DNA of 64,000 nt, from the NCBI GenBank assembly GCA_947683425.1, contig CANTUQ010000112.1, positions 12,229,501-12,293,500 on the forward strand. The letters are read 5' to 3'. This document shows, one piece after another, positions 23,335 to 34,242 of the stretch (positions are counted from its first letter, which is position 1; each line of letters opens with the position of its first letter). The DNA comes from Excoecaria cochinchinensis. Its lineage: Eukaryota > Streptophyta > Magnoliopsida > Malpighiales > Euphorbiaceae. The translations under genes and the position numbers were made by a program. The notes beneath the pieces were generated by a model. The model did not search any database and was not told where the DNA came from. It saw nothing but the letters and a program-made list of their open reading frames with translations.

Positions 23335-23990
23335 TAGGTACTCAGGGAGATGCAGCACGCTCTGGCTGCAACCTCGATCCGGTGAGATGTAGCACTCTCT
23401 GGCTACAGTCTCAATCTGGTGAAGCGCTGTATGCTTAGACCATGGCTTCGATCTGGTGAGATGCAGCACTCTTTGGCTACAATCTCGATCTGGTGAAGAG
23501 CAGTGTTTCTTCAACTGCAGCTTCGATCTGTGAGATGTAGCACTCTCTGGTTACAACCTCGATCTGGTGAAGAGCAGTGTTTCTTCAACTGCAGCTTCGA
23601 TCTGTGAGATGTAGCACTCTCTGGCTACAACCTCGATCTGGTGAAGTACGGCACTCTCTGACCACAGCTTCGATTGGTGAGATGCAGCACTCTCTGGCTA
23701 CAACCTCGATCTGGTGAAGTGCGGCACTCTCTGACCACAGCTTCGATTGGTGAGATGCAGCACTCTCTGGCTACAATCTCGATCTGGTGAAGTGTGGCAC
23801 TCTCTGACCACAGCTTCGATTGGTGAGATGCAGCACTCTCTGGCTACAATCTCGATCTGGTGAAGTGCGGCACTCTCTGACCACAGCTTCGATTGGTGAG
23901 ATGCAGCACTCTCTGGCTACAACCTCGATCTGGTGAAGTGTGGCACTCTCTGACCACAGCTTCGATCTGGTGAAGATGAGGAAACCCCAC
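23335..23990. repeat. tandem repeats of about 36 bp (72-bp higher order) in the F 3' region
   Basis: Alternating units built on TGGTGAGATGCAGCACTCTC and TGGTGAAGTGCGGCACTCTC, each ending in CTTCGAT or CCTCGAT. The later copies form a regular 72-base dimer. Units near 23340-23560 are more diverged. The array ends about 430 bases before the extra ORF stop. Confidence 0.9.
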
Positions 23991-24423
23991 CGGTTTCCTC
24001 GTTCCGAAAGAGATCCTTTTAATCGATATCTATGTTCGGACTAGTATTCCTCTGTACCTGTGAGATAAAAGATTTTGTTAGTTCACGTTTGAGTGGTCAT
24101 CTTTTGACCTATCTATTGATGGCGTGACCTTGCTTTATTGGCTATGCCATGTTTCATCTTTTATTCATTTTCTTACTGAGCTGTTATCGATTATCATTTT
24201 TGTTGTTTGTTTTTGTTTTGTATTATTTTTTTTATGTATTGTCATTTTTATCGAGATGTAAGTAGATATGAGAACATACACTTTCTGTGATGTGATTAAG
24301 CAATTAACAATCGAATGATCATGCAATAAGGAAGCAAAAGTTTTCCACTAGAAATGTCATTTTTGTACAGTGCATATACAGAATATAAAATATACAAAAG
24401 ATACAAAAATAACTCCCTGAAAA

Positions 24424-26451
24424 TCAGAGAGGTGTGTAGTCTGAGGGCTCATCGGGATCCTCGTCATCCGATATATGCACGGTCCCTGGCGGAGGTGGAG
24501 GTGGACGCGCCGGAGGTGGCGGCGGAGCTGTGGAGGGTCCTGCCTCATGATCATGGGCCTGCCTGAACCGGATCTGAGCGTAACCGTCCAAGAAGGGCTG
24601 GGTGCAGGTGCTTATAAACCGTAAGGTCTCAGAAACCTTTTCTCCCAACTTCTTGAAGGCTTGGCTCAACTGAATGGTCTGCTCGCTGGCGGCCTTTCTC
24701 CTCTGCTCCAAGCTCTGCTCCGTCTGCTCCCTAAACTCCCTCATAGTCTGAGAAAGAGGGGGGAGAATCCCCTCCATCGCCTGGACGCAGGATCTCAGAG
24801 AGTCAAGTGACTCATCAATCATCTGTAGGGTCATATCGACCCTCTGAGATGCCTGGTCCTGTGACGTCCTCAAATCATGAGCGAGCTGCTGCCTCAACTC
24901 CCTCTGACCCTGAGCAATCTGCTTAATCAGCCTCATCTGCTCTCCTCTGAAAGCCTCCAGGACCCGAGTCTGCTCATCCCTAAAGGCATCCATGGCCCGA
25001 GTCTGCTCCCGAGTCGTGTGCTCGATGTAGCCGGCCTGCTCTCGAGCCAAACGCTCCACCGACTGGGACTGCTCCAAAATGGCAGCCTGCTGGCGATCCA
25101 ACCTCTCGTGGATAGCCCTGTCCCTCTCATCCTGTCGCCGCTCTAAGGCTATAAACATGGAGGTGAGGAGCTGAGAGAAGTCAGGCTGCACAGGCTGCTG
25201 CGGTGCTGGCTCTGGTGGTGGTGCCGAGGAGGTGGATGCCCCTGGGTCGCCTCGGGAGTATGGATGGTATCTCTCGGAGGGCCCATGGATAGACCTCTGT
25301 ACCCTAGCGCTCGGTGATGGGACTGGAGTCGGCGCTCTGGATGCCGGTGAAGCGGCAAAGAGGTCGTCCATCGTGATCTCAAAATCAAAATCTGAGGGGG
25401 TCTTAGGTGGCTCCTGCTGTTGTGGTGGAGGCACCGTCCGCGGCTGAGGAGGCTGAGGAGGCTGGTGCTCCGGCTGAGGCTGGGGCTGGGGCTGTGGCTG
25501 AGGCTCTGGCTAAGGCTCGGGCTGTGGAGGCTGCTCCTCCTGGTGCTCCGGGTGATCAGGGTCTGCCCCCAAGGGTGGAAGGTTGAACAACTGCCGGGTC
25601 TCATGGACGGTCAATACCCTGTAGGCCTCTGCCTGGCCAGATATCGGGGAGATCATCCCCATCTGCACTGCCGCGGTGGCGTCGACATGGATCCCCTCAG
25701 GCAAGGGTCCTCTCAACCTCTCGGGGTTAACCCCCAGTCCCAAAAGCAAACGGGTGATGACTCCTCCTACCATCACCACCGGCGTCATCCCTCTGCTGAC
25801 TCTGGTCAAGTTGGCCAAGATCTCGTGGCTAATATTGAGACGCTGGCCTGCCACCATAGCCCAGAGGCTCTAGATCTCGGCCGCGTTAAGCGACCCTGGA
25901 TTACCAGCTCGACCGAGGTACGAACTGGAAAGCACTCTGTGCAAATACCGGAGTGCCTGAGACACCAGTACGGTGCTCTTCGCTATATCGTGATCGTACA
26001 GCACTCCTGGTATAGCAATGGCCGCCCAATGGGCGCGTCTCACCGCTCGCCGCGGGATCTCGACCCCCTCCTCTCTAGGGAGCCCCATGGCCTGAGCAAA
26101 CCTCTGCCTAGTGATGCTGAAATGGTCGCCGTCGAACCAAAACTGAATCACCCCTGGGTCAGTATCTGCACTCTGAAAGCCAGTGTAGCGGAGAGTGGCC
26201 AGGACCTGGCGGGTAGCCTCTGGAAAAGTCTGGAAGGCGGGCGCAAGGAACTCTGTCCAACCAGCACCCTCGGCAAGTAGATCAAACTCTGGGGCCAACC
26301 CAAGGGCCTCTAGAAATGGGCGAGATACAAAACGGCTGGCCCGAAACTCTACCTGAGCCAACGCTCTGTACCTCTGAGCGGACTCATCATCCATCCAATC
26401 CGGAGCTACAAGCTCGGGTTGGGCCTGCGGCGCTCTACGTCTGGGAGGCAT
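24424..26451 (-). pseudogene. element F sense extra ORF: ATHILA ORF-1-like with coiled coil, two in-frame stops
   Basis: One minus-strand frame of 675 codons from ATG 26451 (MPPRRRAPQ) to stop at 24424, with only two nonsense codons, both TAG (25870-25872 and 25510-25512). Residues about 1-250 resemble ATHILA ORF-1 (LLAEGAGWTEF, SADTDPGVI, AQAMGLPR, SSSYLGRAG, MVGGVITRLLLGLG). Then comes a Pro/Gln-rich linker, a long heptad-like Gln/Arg/Glu-rich coiled coil (about 420-590) and a Pro-rich, acidic C-terminus (HISDDEDPDEP). Function is unknown; such extra ORFs are known from Athila/Tat elements. The ATG directly follows a TTTTCGCAG acceptor, and a GTAAGT donor lies at 36741-36746, so it probably has a 5'-UTR intron, now enlarged by B. 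H holds a second copy. Confidence 0.65.
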
Positions 26452-26456
26452 CCTGC

Positions 26457-27056
26457 GAAAAGGGAAGAGATTAAATATCGGAAATTTGGCAGAACAAATA
26501 TTTTTAAACTTATTTCCGAGGTGAAGGCCGATTTAGGCCTCACCGGGGCAATAGCGGCTCAAACAAGATAAAGAAATGATAAAAAGAACGAAAAGAGCAA
26601 ACATCCTGTCTAAGGAAATAGCTTAAAGTGCCTCGCACGCATCATGGCAAAAGTAAATATGCAATCAGCATGGAAATAATTAAAGTGAATAAGAATGGGC
26701 CTTCTAGGTCCCAGGGCATGCATTTTTCATGAAAATATTCAATTCTTGAATAAAAATTTGGGCAGCACCCCGGCAGGGGTTTGCCCAACCTCCTGCATGA
26801 AAAGGCAAAAGCATAGGCCTCATGCCTCAACAATAGTGTACACATGTAAATGGGACGCACCCCGGCAAGAGTGTGCCCCCAACAACATAAAACAATGGCC
26901 TCAGGCCGCAAAAGCAAAACATGCACAGAATGGTGCGCTATAAAGGATGCGATTCTAAAGCACCAAGATTATGGAAAGATTCTACTTCTATGTGATCATG
27001 CAAAAAGTTCGGACTTAATTACAAAAATAATAATACAGAAAATTGGGCAGCATTCT
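26457..27056 (-). other. predicted 5'-UTR intron of the F sense extra ORF, proximal part
   Basis: No ORF of note. It contains a duplicated GCACCCCGGCA box (about 26765 and 26858). It ends at the insertion site of B (ATTCT) and resumes at 36647. Without B the intron would be about 704 bases. Confidence 0.45.
27052..27056. repeat. target-site duplication of element B, left copy
   Basis: ATTCT before the LTR; repeated at 36642-36646. Confidence 0.95.
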
Positions 27057-27636
27057 TGTCACACCCCATTTGCCCCCTAGTAGAATGAGCCTGTCTGTCT
27101 GTCTATCTGTCTGTCAGTATGTGTCAGCATTCGCATGTGTTCAGCATTTCATAAGGGTATTTCAGTAAAATGTATGATTTTGGGGTTTATAATTATGTGG
27201 GTGCATACATGGCATTAGTGTGTGTAATTAAATGAGATGTAATTGTGTGCATGTGTTCATACCATGGTAGGGTATGCATAAGTGAAGAAGGTTTTAGGTG
27301 AGTGTAGTGTAGGTTAATTTAGTGTGAGTGATTAGTATCACCAATAGGAGTTTGATGTGTATTTAGAATAAAGAAAAGAAAAAGAAAAGGGAATGAGGAA
27401 AAAGAAAGTTACAGATTCACGTTTTTCTCACTCACTCTCTTCTTCTTCACTTTCTTTATTCCTAAGTACTGTATATTTTGATTCAAGGTCTTATTGGTGA
27501 AATTAATCCTCTCCTTGCATCCCCTAGCTTGGTAAGTGCATGATCTTGTCTTTGTTTTACTGTAAGTTTGCATCTTCATCTTCTTCTTTAGGTTGAGTTT
27601 TAACCTAGGGTTGAATTTACTGTGTTTGTGTTCTAG

Positions 27637-27695
27637 CTGAGGCTCCACGTGATCCAAAGGGAAAAGAGGTTGCTGGACCTAGTGGAGCTAAGTGA
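27637..27695 (+). other. conserved short peptide-like exon in Tekay-type LTR
   Basis: After the acceptor GTTCTAG (27630-27636) a frame reads EAPRDPKGKEVAGPSGAK and a stop (27693-27695). J has the corresponding IPPREPKGKEIASGSRAP (43572-43625) and I has VVAKKKDKGKEKVGS plus stop (18968-19015). Between B and J the differences fall mostly at third codon positions. No start codon or full transcript is established. It could be the end of a spliced small protein made from the LTR leader. Confidence 0.45.
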
Positions 27696-27961
27696 TAGAA
27701 GTATAGAATCCAGGTTTTGGGAATGTTTACTTGTGAAATTGTATGATTGTGAAGTTACTGTAATTCTAGGGTTCATGTTCTTCTAAATGTGAATATGTGT
27801 GTTCTTGATTTGATTTGGTTAATTATTTGATGGATTGAGTTGTATAATTATTGCATATATTGTTTGAGACAATTTCTGGAAGGTAAGAACAGGTTTAAAT
27901 GGTTTTTAATCAATTTGGGAGTGAATTCGTGTTTCTGGAAATTCTGGAATTCTGGAAATTG

Positions 27962-28330
27962 AGGTACTGTTCTTCGTTGCGTGACTCGCTTCTGAGGAAG
28001 GCAGGTCACGTCACGTGACCCTTGGTCACGGCGTGACATGCCTGCTGGGAAGCCAGTCGCGTGACTAGCTGCAGAACAAGCAAGTCACGCGACGTGATCT
28101 TCGGTCACGTCGTGCGACCTGCGAGAGTGAAGGGGCGTGATCTGCGAAGATCACGCAACGTGATCAGCGAGGGAGAAGCAGCGTCACATCGCGTGACCCT
28201 CGGTCACGCCGTGACCTGCATGTGCATTGCGTGATCCGCGAAGATCACGCAACGCAATTGGCGAGGAACAAACAGGTCACGAGACGTGACCCTCGGTCAC
28301 GCCGTGACCTGCCTGTTGAGTCGCCAGTTT
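27962..28330. repeat. array of CpG-rich palindromes in B LTR
   Basis: About ten imperfect dyads based on GGTCACG / CGTGACC, such as GGTCACGCCGTGACC and GCGTGATCCGCGAAGATCACGC. The same array is in the 3' LTR at about 35116-35484. Confidence 0.9.
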
Positions 28331-29493
28331 CTTCCTTCAGTCCGTTTTTCCGAAATTCCTTAGTTTTTATCTCAGAACTGAATTTGTTATTTCTTCTGAA
28401 TGGGCTTTAATATTGTATGATGCATGTTTTACTGTTTAATGCTTCGATATGCGTGATAGCATGATTTTCTGAGGAATTATATTCTGTATCCTGAACTGTG
28501 TTCTGTTTGACGCATAACCTGCTAGAGTCGAGTAAGTGGATAGTTAGGCATGCCTAATAGAGTCTTTCAGTAGCTGCAGCCCTCAGTTCAGTTTGGACCC
28601 CGATCAGGTCCCCGTTTGGTTCCTCGCGAACCCTTCAGTATAGAATCTTGTTTAAGATTCCCTCAGTATATAAATAACATGTTCTGATAAATGATATAAT
28701 ATTTGACTTGTACCTGTGAGGTACCCTCAGTATTCGATTCGTACCCGTAAGGTACCCTCAGTACACTCGTTATCCACTGTCTAGAGTCAGCAGGTATTCT
28801 TTGAATGTTAATGGAAATGTTCTGATCTGATATAGCTTTGAATGGAATATCTGAATGAGTTTAATGATGAAATATATGCTAGTTTATTCTGTAATGCATA
28901 TGATGATGAGATTCTGAAAGTATGGTATTTAAATATAAGAGCATGCTTATTTGGACTATGTTATAATCTATGCATTTTGCCATTGTGAATGTGATATGCC
29001 TTGACGACCACTGTGAGTGGCCGTCCATAAGTTATGTGTGTTTCCCCACTAAGCGTTTTATCGCTTAGCACGGTGTGTTTACCCGTGCAGGTGCGGAAGG
29101 AGTTTGCTTTGAGGGAGTCACCGTTTTCAGGCCAACACAGAAGGGATTAGTGTAGGGCTCAATTTTGTATCAGTTATAGATTCTTTTTGTATAGAACTCT
29201 CTGTATCAGCTTCCGCTTTTGTAACTATATTTTGTATATGTAATATTATTTTGGTATCAGCTTGCTGATCAGAACATTATTGTAATAAGTTAATTATAGT
29301 AATGCATGATCAGATTTTGCTTTCTGCATGTAAAGTTTTTAATTATTCCGTATTTTCTGAATGTATGTTATGAGTGATTGTGGATTGGATGTATATTTTG
29401 CTTTGCTTTTGTTGGTGACACCTTGTCTCATACGGCATCTCACTCCTTAACGGATGGGATCGCCTACGTATGGGAAGGGGGTGTTACAGTTAG

Positions 29494-29505
29494 TGGTATC
29501 AGAGC
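29494..29505 (+). promoter_or_regulatory. primer-binding site of element B, initiator tRNA-Met type
   Basis: TGGTATCAGAGC, five bases after the 5' LTR. Confidence 0.95.
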
Positions 29506-29610
29506 ATAGGTTTAGGCGTTTCTGGGTGTTGTTATGATTGTTCTGATTTTCTTAGATGCGTATGTGTCTAGATCTGTGTTGGCTGATACGGGTGTTTCTT
29601 GTTTGTTTAG

Positions 29611-32600
29611 ATGGCTTCTAATTCTGCTCATGGTGCGCGTGAGGAGTCCGCCGAGAGTGTGAATCCTCCCGCTGTAGATCAGTCTGTTTCTGTTACAGGG
29701 TCGGCTCAGCATGCTAGGGTTCAGCCCGAGGCCGCAGCCATGCCCTTAGAGGCTATGTTTAGACTGCATCAGGACATGGCTAGGGTTTTGGAGAGAGTAA
29801 CTGCTCCTAGAGCACCTATGGAGAATCTGAGGAGAGCAGGAGTTGAGGATTTCTATGGTACCAGTTTGAATGAGTCTGAGACTGCAGAGAGATGGTTAGA
29901 TAAAGTGAAGCGTGCTTTGAGAGAGATTCGGTGTCCTCCCGACCAGCAGGCAGAGTGTGCTTTAGCTCTTCTTCAGGGGTCTGCTTTTGAGTGGTGGGAG
30001 TTGGTTTGCAGGCATCCTCAGTTACCGGATCCGATTACCTGGGAGTTCTTTGAGGGTGAGTTCATAAAGAAGTACATCACTCAGACCTATAGAGATTCGA
30101 GATGGGCGCAGTTTTTGGGTTTGAGACAGAGGGCTTTGTCTGTTGCCGAGTATGAGAAAAAGTTCAACAGGTTATCGCGCTATGCCCCACGAGGAGTTAT
30201 GACTGATGACTTTAGATGCAAGCATTTCGAGGCTGGGTTAAATGAGTCATTGAAGATTGCTTTGATTTCACTGATGTGTATTCCTGGGGTCAGTTATTAC
30301 CAGATTGTGGAGGCTGCAGTGAGAGCAGAGTTGTCTGAGACAGTGATGAGAGAGAGAGCTCAGAGGAGGAGTTCTTCTCGTGGAGGGTCTTCTTCGAGTA
30401 AGAGATCGAGGGACCCGCAGGATGAGTCAGCATCTGGTCCGGCTTCTAGAGGTAGACGTCAGGGTTCTACAGCTCAGTCAGGTTCTGGTAGGGGTAGTAG
30501 AGCTGAGACTACACCAGTTTGTCCACATTGTAGTAGGTCGCATCGTGGTGAGTGTAGGTGGCTCACTGGTGCATGCTTCAGGTGTGGGAGTTCTGAGCAT
30601 CGGTTGGCCGGTTGTCCGAGAGTACAGGAGGATTCAGGTTCCCAGAGAGAGGGCAGTAGGGTCGGTTCGAATGCTTCTCAGACTACCCGTGGCAGAGGCC
30701 GAGGTAGAGGTAGAGGTGGTCGGCATAGAGATGGTGCTGCTTCTGAGACTGTTGAGCATCCTCATCAGAGTGGTGTTAGAGCTTATGCTATGAGAGCCAG
30801 AGATGAGCAGGACGCGCCCGATGTTATTGCTGGTAAGTTCCTACTCCATGACACTGAGTTATATGCTCTAATTGATCCTGGTTCCACACACTCATATTTG
30901 TGCACAGATAGAGTTATTGATAAATTGCATTCAGTTGATCAGTTAGATTATGAGATTTGTGTGACCAGTCCATTAGGGCATAGTGTCAGTGTGAGTAGAG
31001 TTTTTAGGAGTTGTCCTCTGATTGTTGAGGGAGTTGTGCTTCCAGTGGATCTGATTGAGTTACCCTTCAAAGAGTTTGACTTGATTCTGGGTATGGACTG
31101 GTTGGGTAAGTATCGGGCTGTAGTGGATTGCCATAGGAAGACAGTGGTACTTCAGGATAGAAGTCAGTCTCTTGTGTTTCTGAAAGGTTTGGGTGCTAGT
31201 TCTGTTAATAATGTTATTTCTGTGTTGCAAGCTAAGAGATTCATCAGGAAAGGTTGTGAGGCTTTTCTAGCTGTTGTGTTAGATTCCAGGAGGGATCAGG
31301 TTCAGATTGAGGATATTCCTATAGTGCGAGAGTTTGGGGATGTGTTTCCGAGCGAGTTGCCTGGTTTGCCTCCTGAGAGAGAGGTTGAGTTGTCCATTGA
31401 GATCATGCCGGGTACTGCACCTATTTCGAGAGCACCTTATCGGATGGCTCCTGTAGAGTTGAGGGAACTTAAATCTCAGCTACAAGAGTTATTGGATAAG
31501 GGGTTTATTAGACCGAGCATATCTCCTTAGGGAGCTCCAGTTCTGTTTGTTAAGAAGAAAGATGGATCCCTGCGGATGTGCATTGATTATCGCCAGATTA
31601 ATAAAGTTACAGTGAAGAACAAGTATCCTTTGCCTAGGATTGAGGATTTATTTGATCAGCTTCGAGGTGCGGGTGTCTTTTCCAAGATAGATCTTCGATC
31701 AGGGTACTATCAGTTACGGGTTCAGGATGCAGATGTGGTTAAGACTGCATTTCGGACTAGGTATGGCCACTATGAGTTTCTTGTGATGCCGTTTGGTTTG
31801 ACAAATGCTCCAGCGGCTTTTATGGATCTGATGAACCGTGTGTTTAGACCATATTTAGATCGATTTGTGGTAGTGTTTATTGATGACATCTTGGTATATT
31901 CCAGGGATGAGAGTGAGCATGAGGAGCATCTCAGATTGGTTCTTCAGATGTTGAGAGAGCATCATTTGTTTGCTAAGCTTAGCAAGTGTGATTTTTGGCT
32001 TCGAGAAGTGTCATTCTTGGGTCACATTATTTCAGCTAGCGGTATTCAGGTTGATCCAGCTAAGATTGAGGCGATTGTTGATTGGAAAGCGCCTCGGAAT
32101 GTTCAGGAAGTGAGGAGTTTCCTCGGTTTAGCAGGTTACTACCGTCGGTTCGTTAAAGGATTTTCTGTGATTGCTGCTCCTATGACTAGATTGTTGAGGA
32201 AAGGAGTCAGATTTGAGTGGTCAGACAGGTGTCAGTCTTGTTTTGATCGGTTAAAGCAGTTGCTTGTTGAGGCTCCTATCCTTACTCAACCCATCTCGGG
32301 TAAGGAGTTTGTCATTTACAGTGATGCTTCTGGAATTGGTCTTGGTTGTGTGCTTATGCAGGAGGGTAAAGTGGTGGCTTATGCTTCTCGTCAGTTGAAG
32401 CCACATGAGAAGAACTATCCGACGCATGATTTAGAGTTGGCGGCTGTAATCTTTGCTTTGAAGATTTGGCGTCACTACTTGTATGGGGAAAAGTGCAGGA
32501 TCTTCTCGGACCACAAGAGTTTAAAGTACTTCCTTTCACAGAAAGAGTTAAATATGAGACAGCGCAGATGGCTTGAGTTATTTAAGGACTACGACTGCAT

Positions 32601-34242
32601 TGTGGATTACCATCCTGGTAAGGCCAATGTAGTTGCAGATGCATTGAGTCGTAAGTCAGTTTCTGCCTTGTTCTTGAGGCGTTTCAGATGGCGATTTGGT
32701 TCGGATGGAGCTTTGCTTGCCCAGTTGCGTGTGAAGCCTACTTTGAGACAGAGGATTGTAGATGCTCAGAGAGATGATGTGAGGCTTCAGCGGATTGTGC
32801 ATGAGGTTAGATCGGGTAAGCCATCAGAGTTCTCAGTTCAGGATGAGGTACTTATGTTCAGAGGTCGTTTGTGTGTGCCAGAGTCAGAGGATTTGAGGAG
32901 ACAGCTCTTGAGTGAGGCGCATAGTTCAGTTTTCACTATGCATCCTGGCAGTACGAAGATGTATCAAGACATGAAGCAATTCTATTGGTGGTCCGGTATG
33001 AAGCGTGATATTGTGGATTTTGTTTCCAAGTGCTTGACTTGTCAGCAGGTGAAGGCAGAGCATCAGGTTCCTTCAGGTTTGCTTATGCCTTTAGCCATTC
33101 CTGAGTGGAAATGGAGTGATATCACCATGAATTTTGTTTCTGGCTTGCCTTTGACTCAGAGAAAGCATGATTCGGTTTGGGTTATTGTGGATAGACTTAC
33201 GAAATCAGCTCACTTCTTGCCAGTTAGAGTGGACTACTCCATGGACAGATTAGCCAGTATCTATGTGGATCAGATAGTTCGACTGCATGGTGTGCCTTTG
33301 TCCATAGTGTCAGATCGGGATCCGAGGTTTACTTCCAAGTTTTGGAAGGAGTTGCAGAGAGCTTTGGGCACTAGGTTGAACTTCAGTACAGCGTTTCATC
33401 CTCAGACCGATGGTCAGTCAGAGCGAGTTATTCAGATTCTGGAGGATATGATGAGAGCTTGTACTTTGGATTTTCCGGGCAGTTGGGACAGATATGTATC
33501 ATTGATGGAGTTTGCCTACAACAACAGTTTCCAGTCGAGTATTGGTATGGCACCATATGAGGCTTTGTATGGTCGTCAGTGTAGGACTCCGATTTGTTGG
33601 ACCGAGCTATCCGAGAGATCTATGATTGGACCCGAATTGGTTAGAGATACTGAAGAGAAAATCAGAGTAGTGCAGCGGAATTTGAAGGCAGCCAAGGATC
33701 GACAGAAGTCTTACGCCAATTTGAAAAGGAAAGATGTGCATTTTGAGATCGGGGACAAAGTTTTCCTTAAAGTTTCTCCTTGGAGGAGAGTGCTTCGATT
33801 TGGAAAGAAGGGTAAGCTGAGTCCTCGTTTCATTGGACCTTATGAGATTTTGGCTAAGGTGGGACCTGTAGCCTACAGATTAGCACTACCGATGGAGTTA
33901 GCAAAGTTGCATGATGTGTTTCACGTTTCGATGCTTCGTCGGTACCGATCAGATCCTTCGCATGTTCTGTCAGTTCAGGATATTCAGGTTCAGCCAGACT
34001 TCTCTTATGATGAGGAACCGCGAGCTATTCTAGCCCGAGAGGTTAGACAGTTGAGAAATAAGCAGATTCCTTTGGTTAAAGTGTTGTGGATCCATCATGG
34101 AGTCCAGGAAGCGACTTGGGAACCAGAGGAGTCTATGAGAGCTCAGTATCCACAGTTATTCAGTTCAGGTGAGAATTTCGAGGACGAAATTCTTGTTAGT
34201 AGGGGAGAGTTGTCACACCCCATTTGCCCCCTAGTAGAATGA
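29611..34242 (+). pseudogene. element B gag-pol polyprotein, one in-frame stop
   Basis: From ATG 29611 (MASNSAHG) one frame of about 1,543 codons runs to 34242, ending 32 bases inside the 3' LTR. Order: gag with TAPRAPMENL and a CCHC knuckle CFRCGSSEHRLAGC (about 30571-30618), Arg/Gly-rich tail, protease DPGSTHS (about 30874), reverse transcriptase with FIDDILVYS (about 31873), RNase H with the four acidic positions (YSDASG, DLELAA, FSDHKSL, ADALSR), integrase with H-H-C-C finger (CLTCQQVK), SDRDPRF and GQSERV, a GPF/Y-like region and a chromodomain-like end (WIHHGVQEATWEPEE). A TAG at 31528-31530, at the start of reverse transcriptase, interrupts the frame. The first integrase Asp (in MDF of A) is Asn here (MNFVSG, 33130-33132). 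Both fit single G-to-A changes. Confidence 0.93.
34201..34210 (+). promoter_or_regulatory. polypurine tract of element B
   Basis: AGGGGAGAGT directly before the 3' LTR. It primes plus-strand DNA. Confidence 0.8.

Larger units (their letters stand above)
27057..29488 (+). repeat. 5' LTR of element B
   Basis: TGTCACACCCC...GGTGTTACA. It contains a pyrimidine-rich leader-like part with splice-like donors (CTTGGTAAGTG near 27529), a peptide-like mini-exon (27637-27695), a CpG palindrome array (27962-28330), and the hairpin CTAAGCG-6-CGCTTAG (29049-29068). Confidence 0.95.

Noticed and set aside
25420..26280. 286-codon plus-strand ORF
   Set aside because: Antisense shadow of the ATHILA-like ORF, caused by its GC-rich Pro/Gln codons.
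27848..28410. ORFs in the palindrome array of B (for example MSRRDQGSRDVTC)
   Set aside because: Identical in both LTRs because the LTRs are copies; palindromic low-complexity sequence, no homologue.
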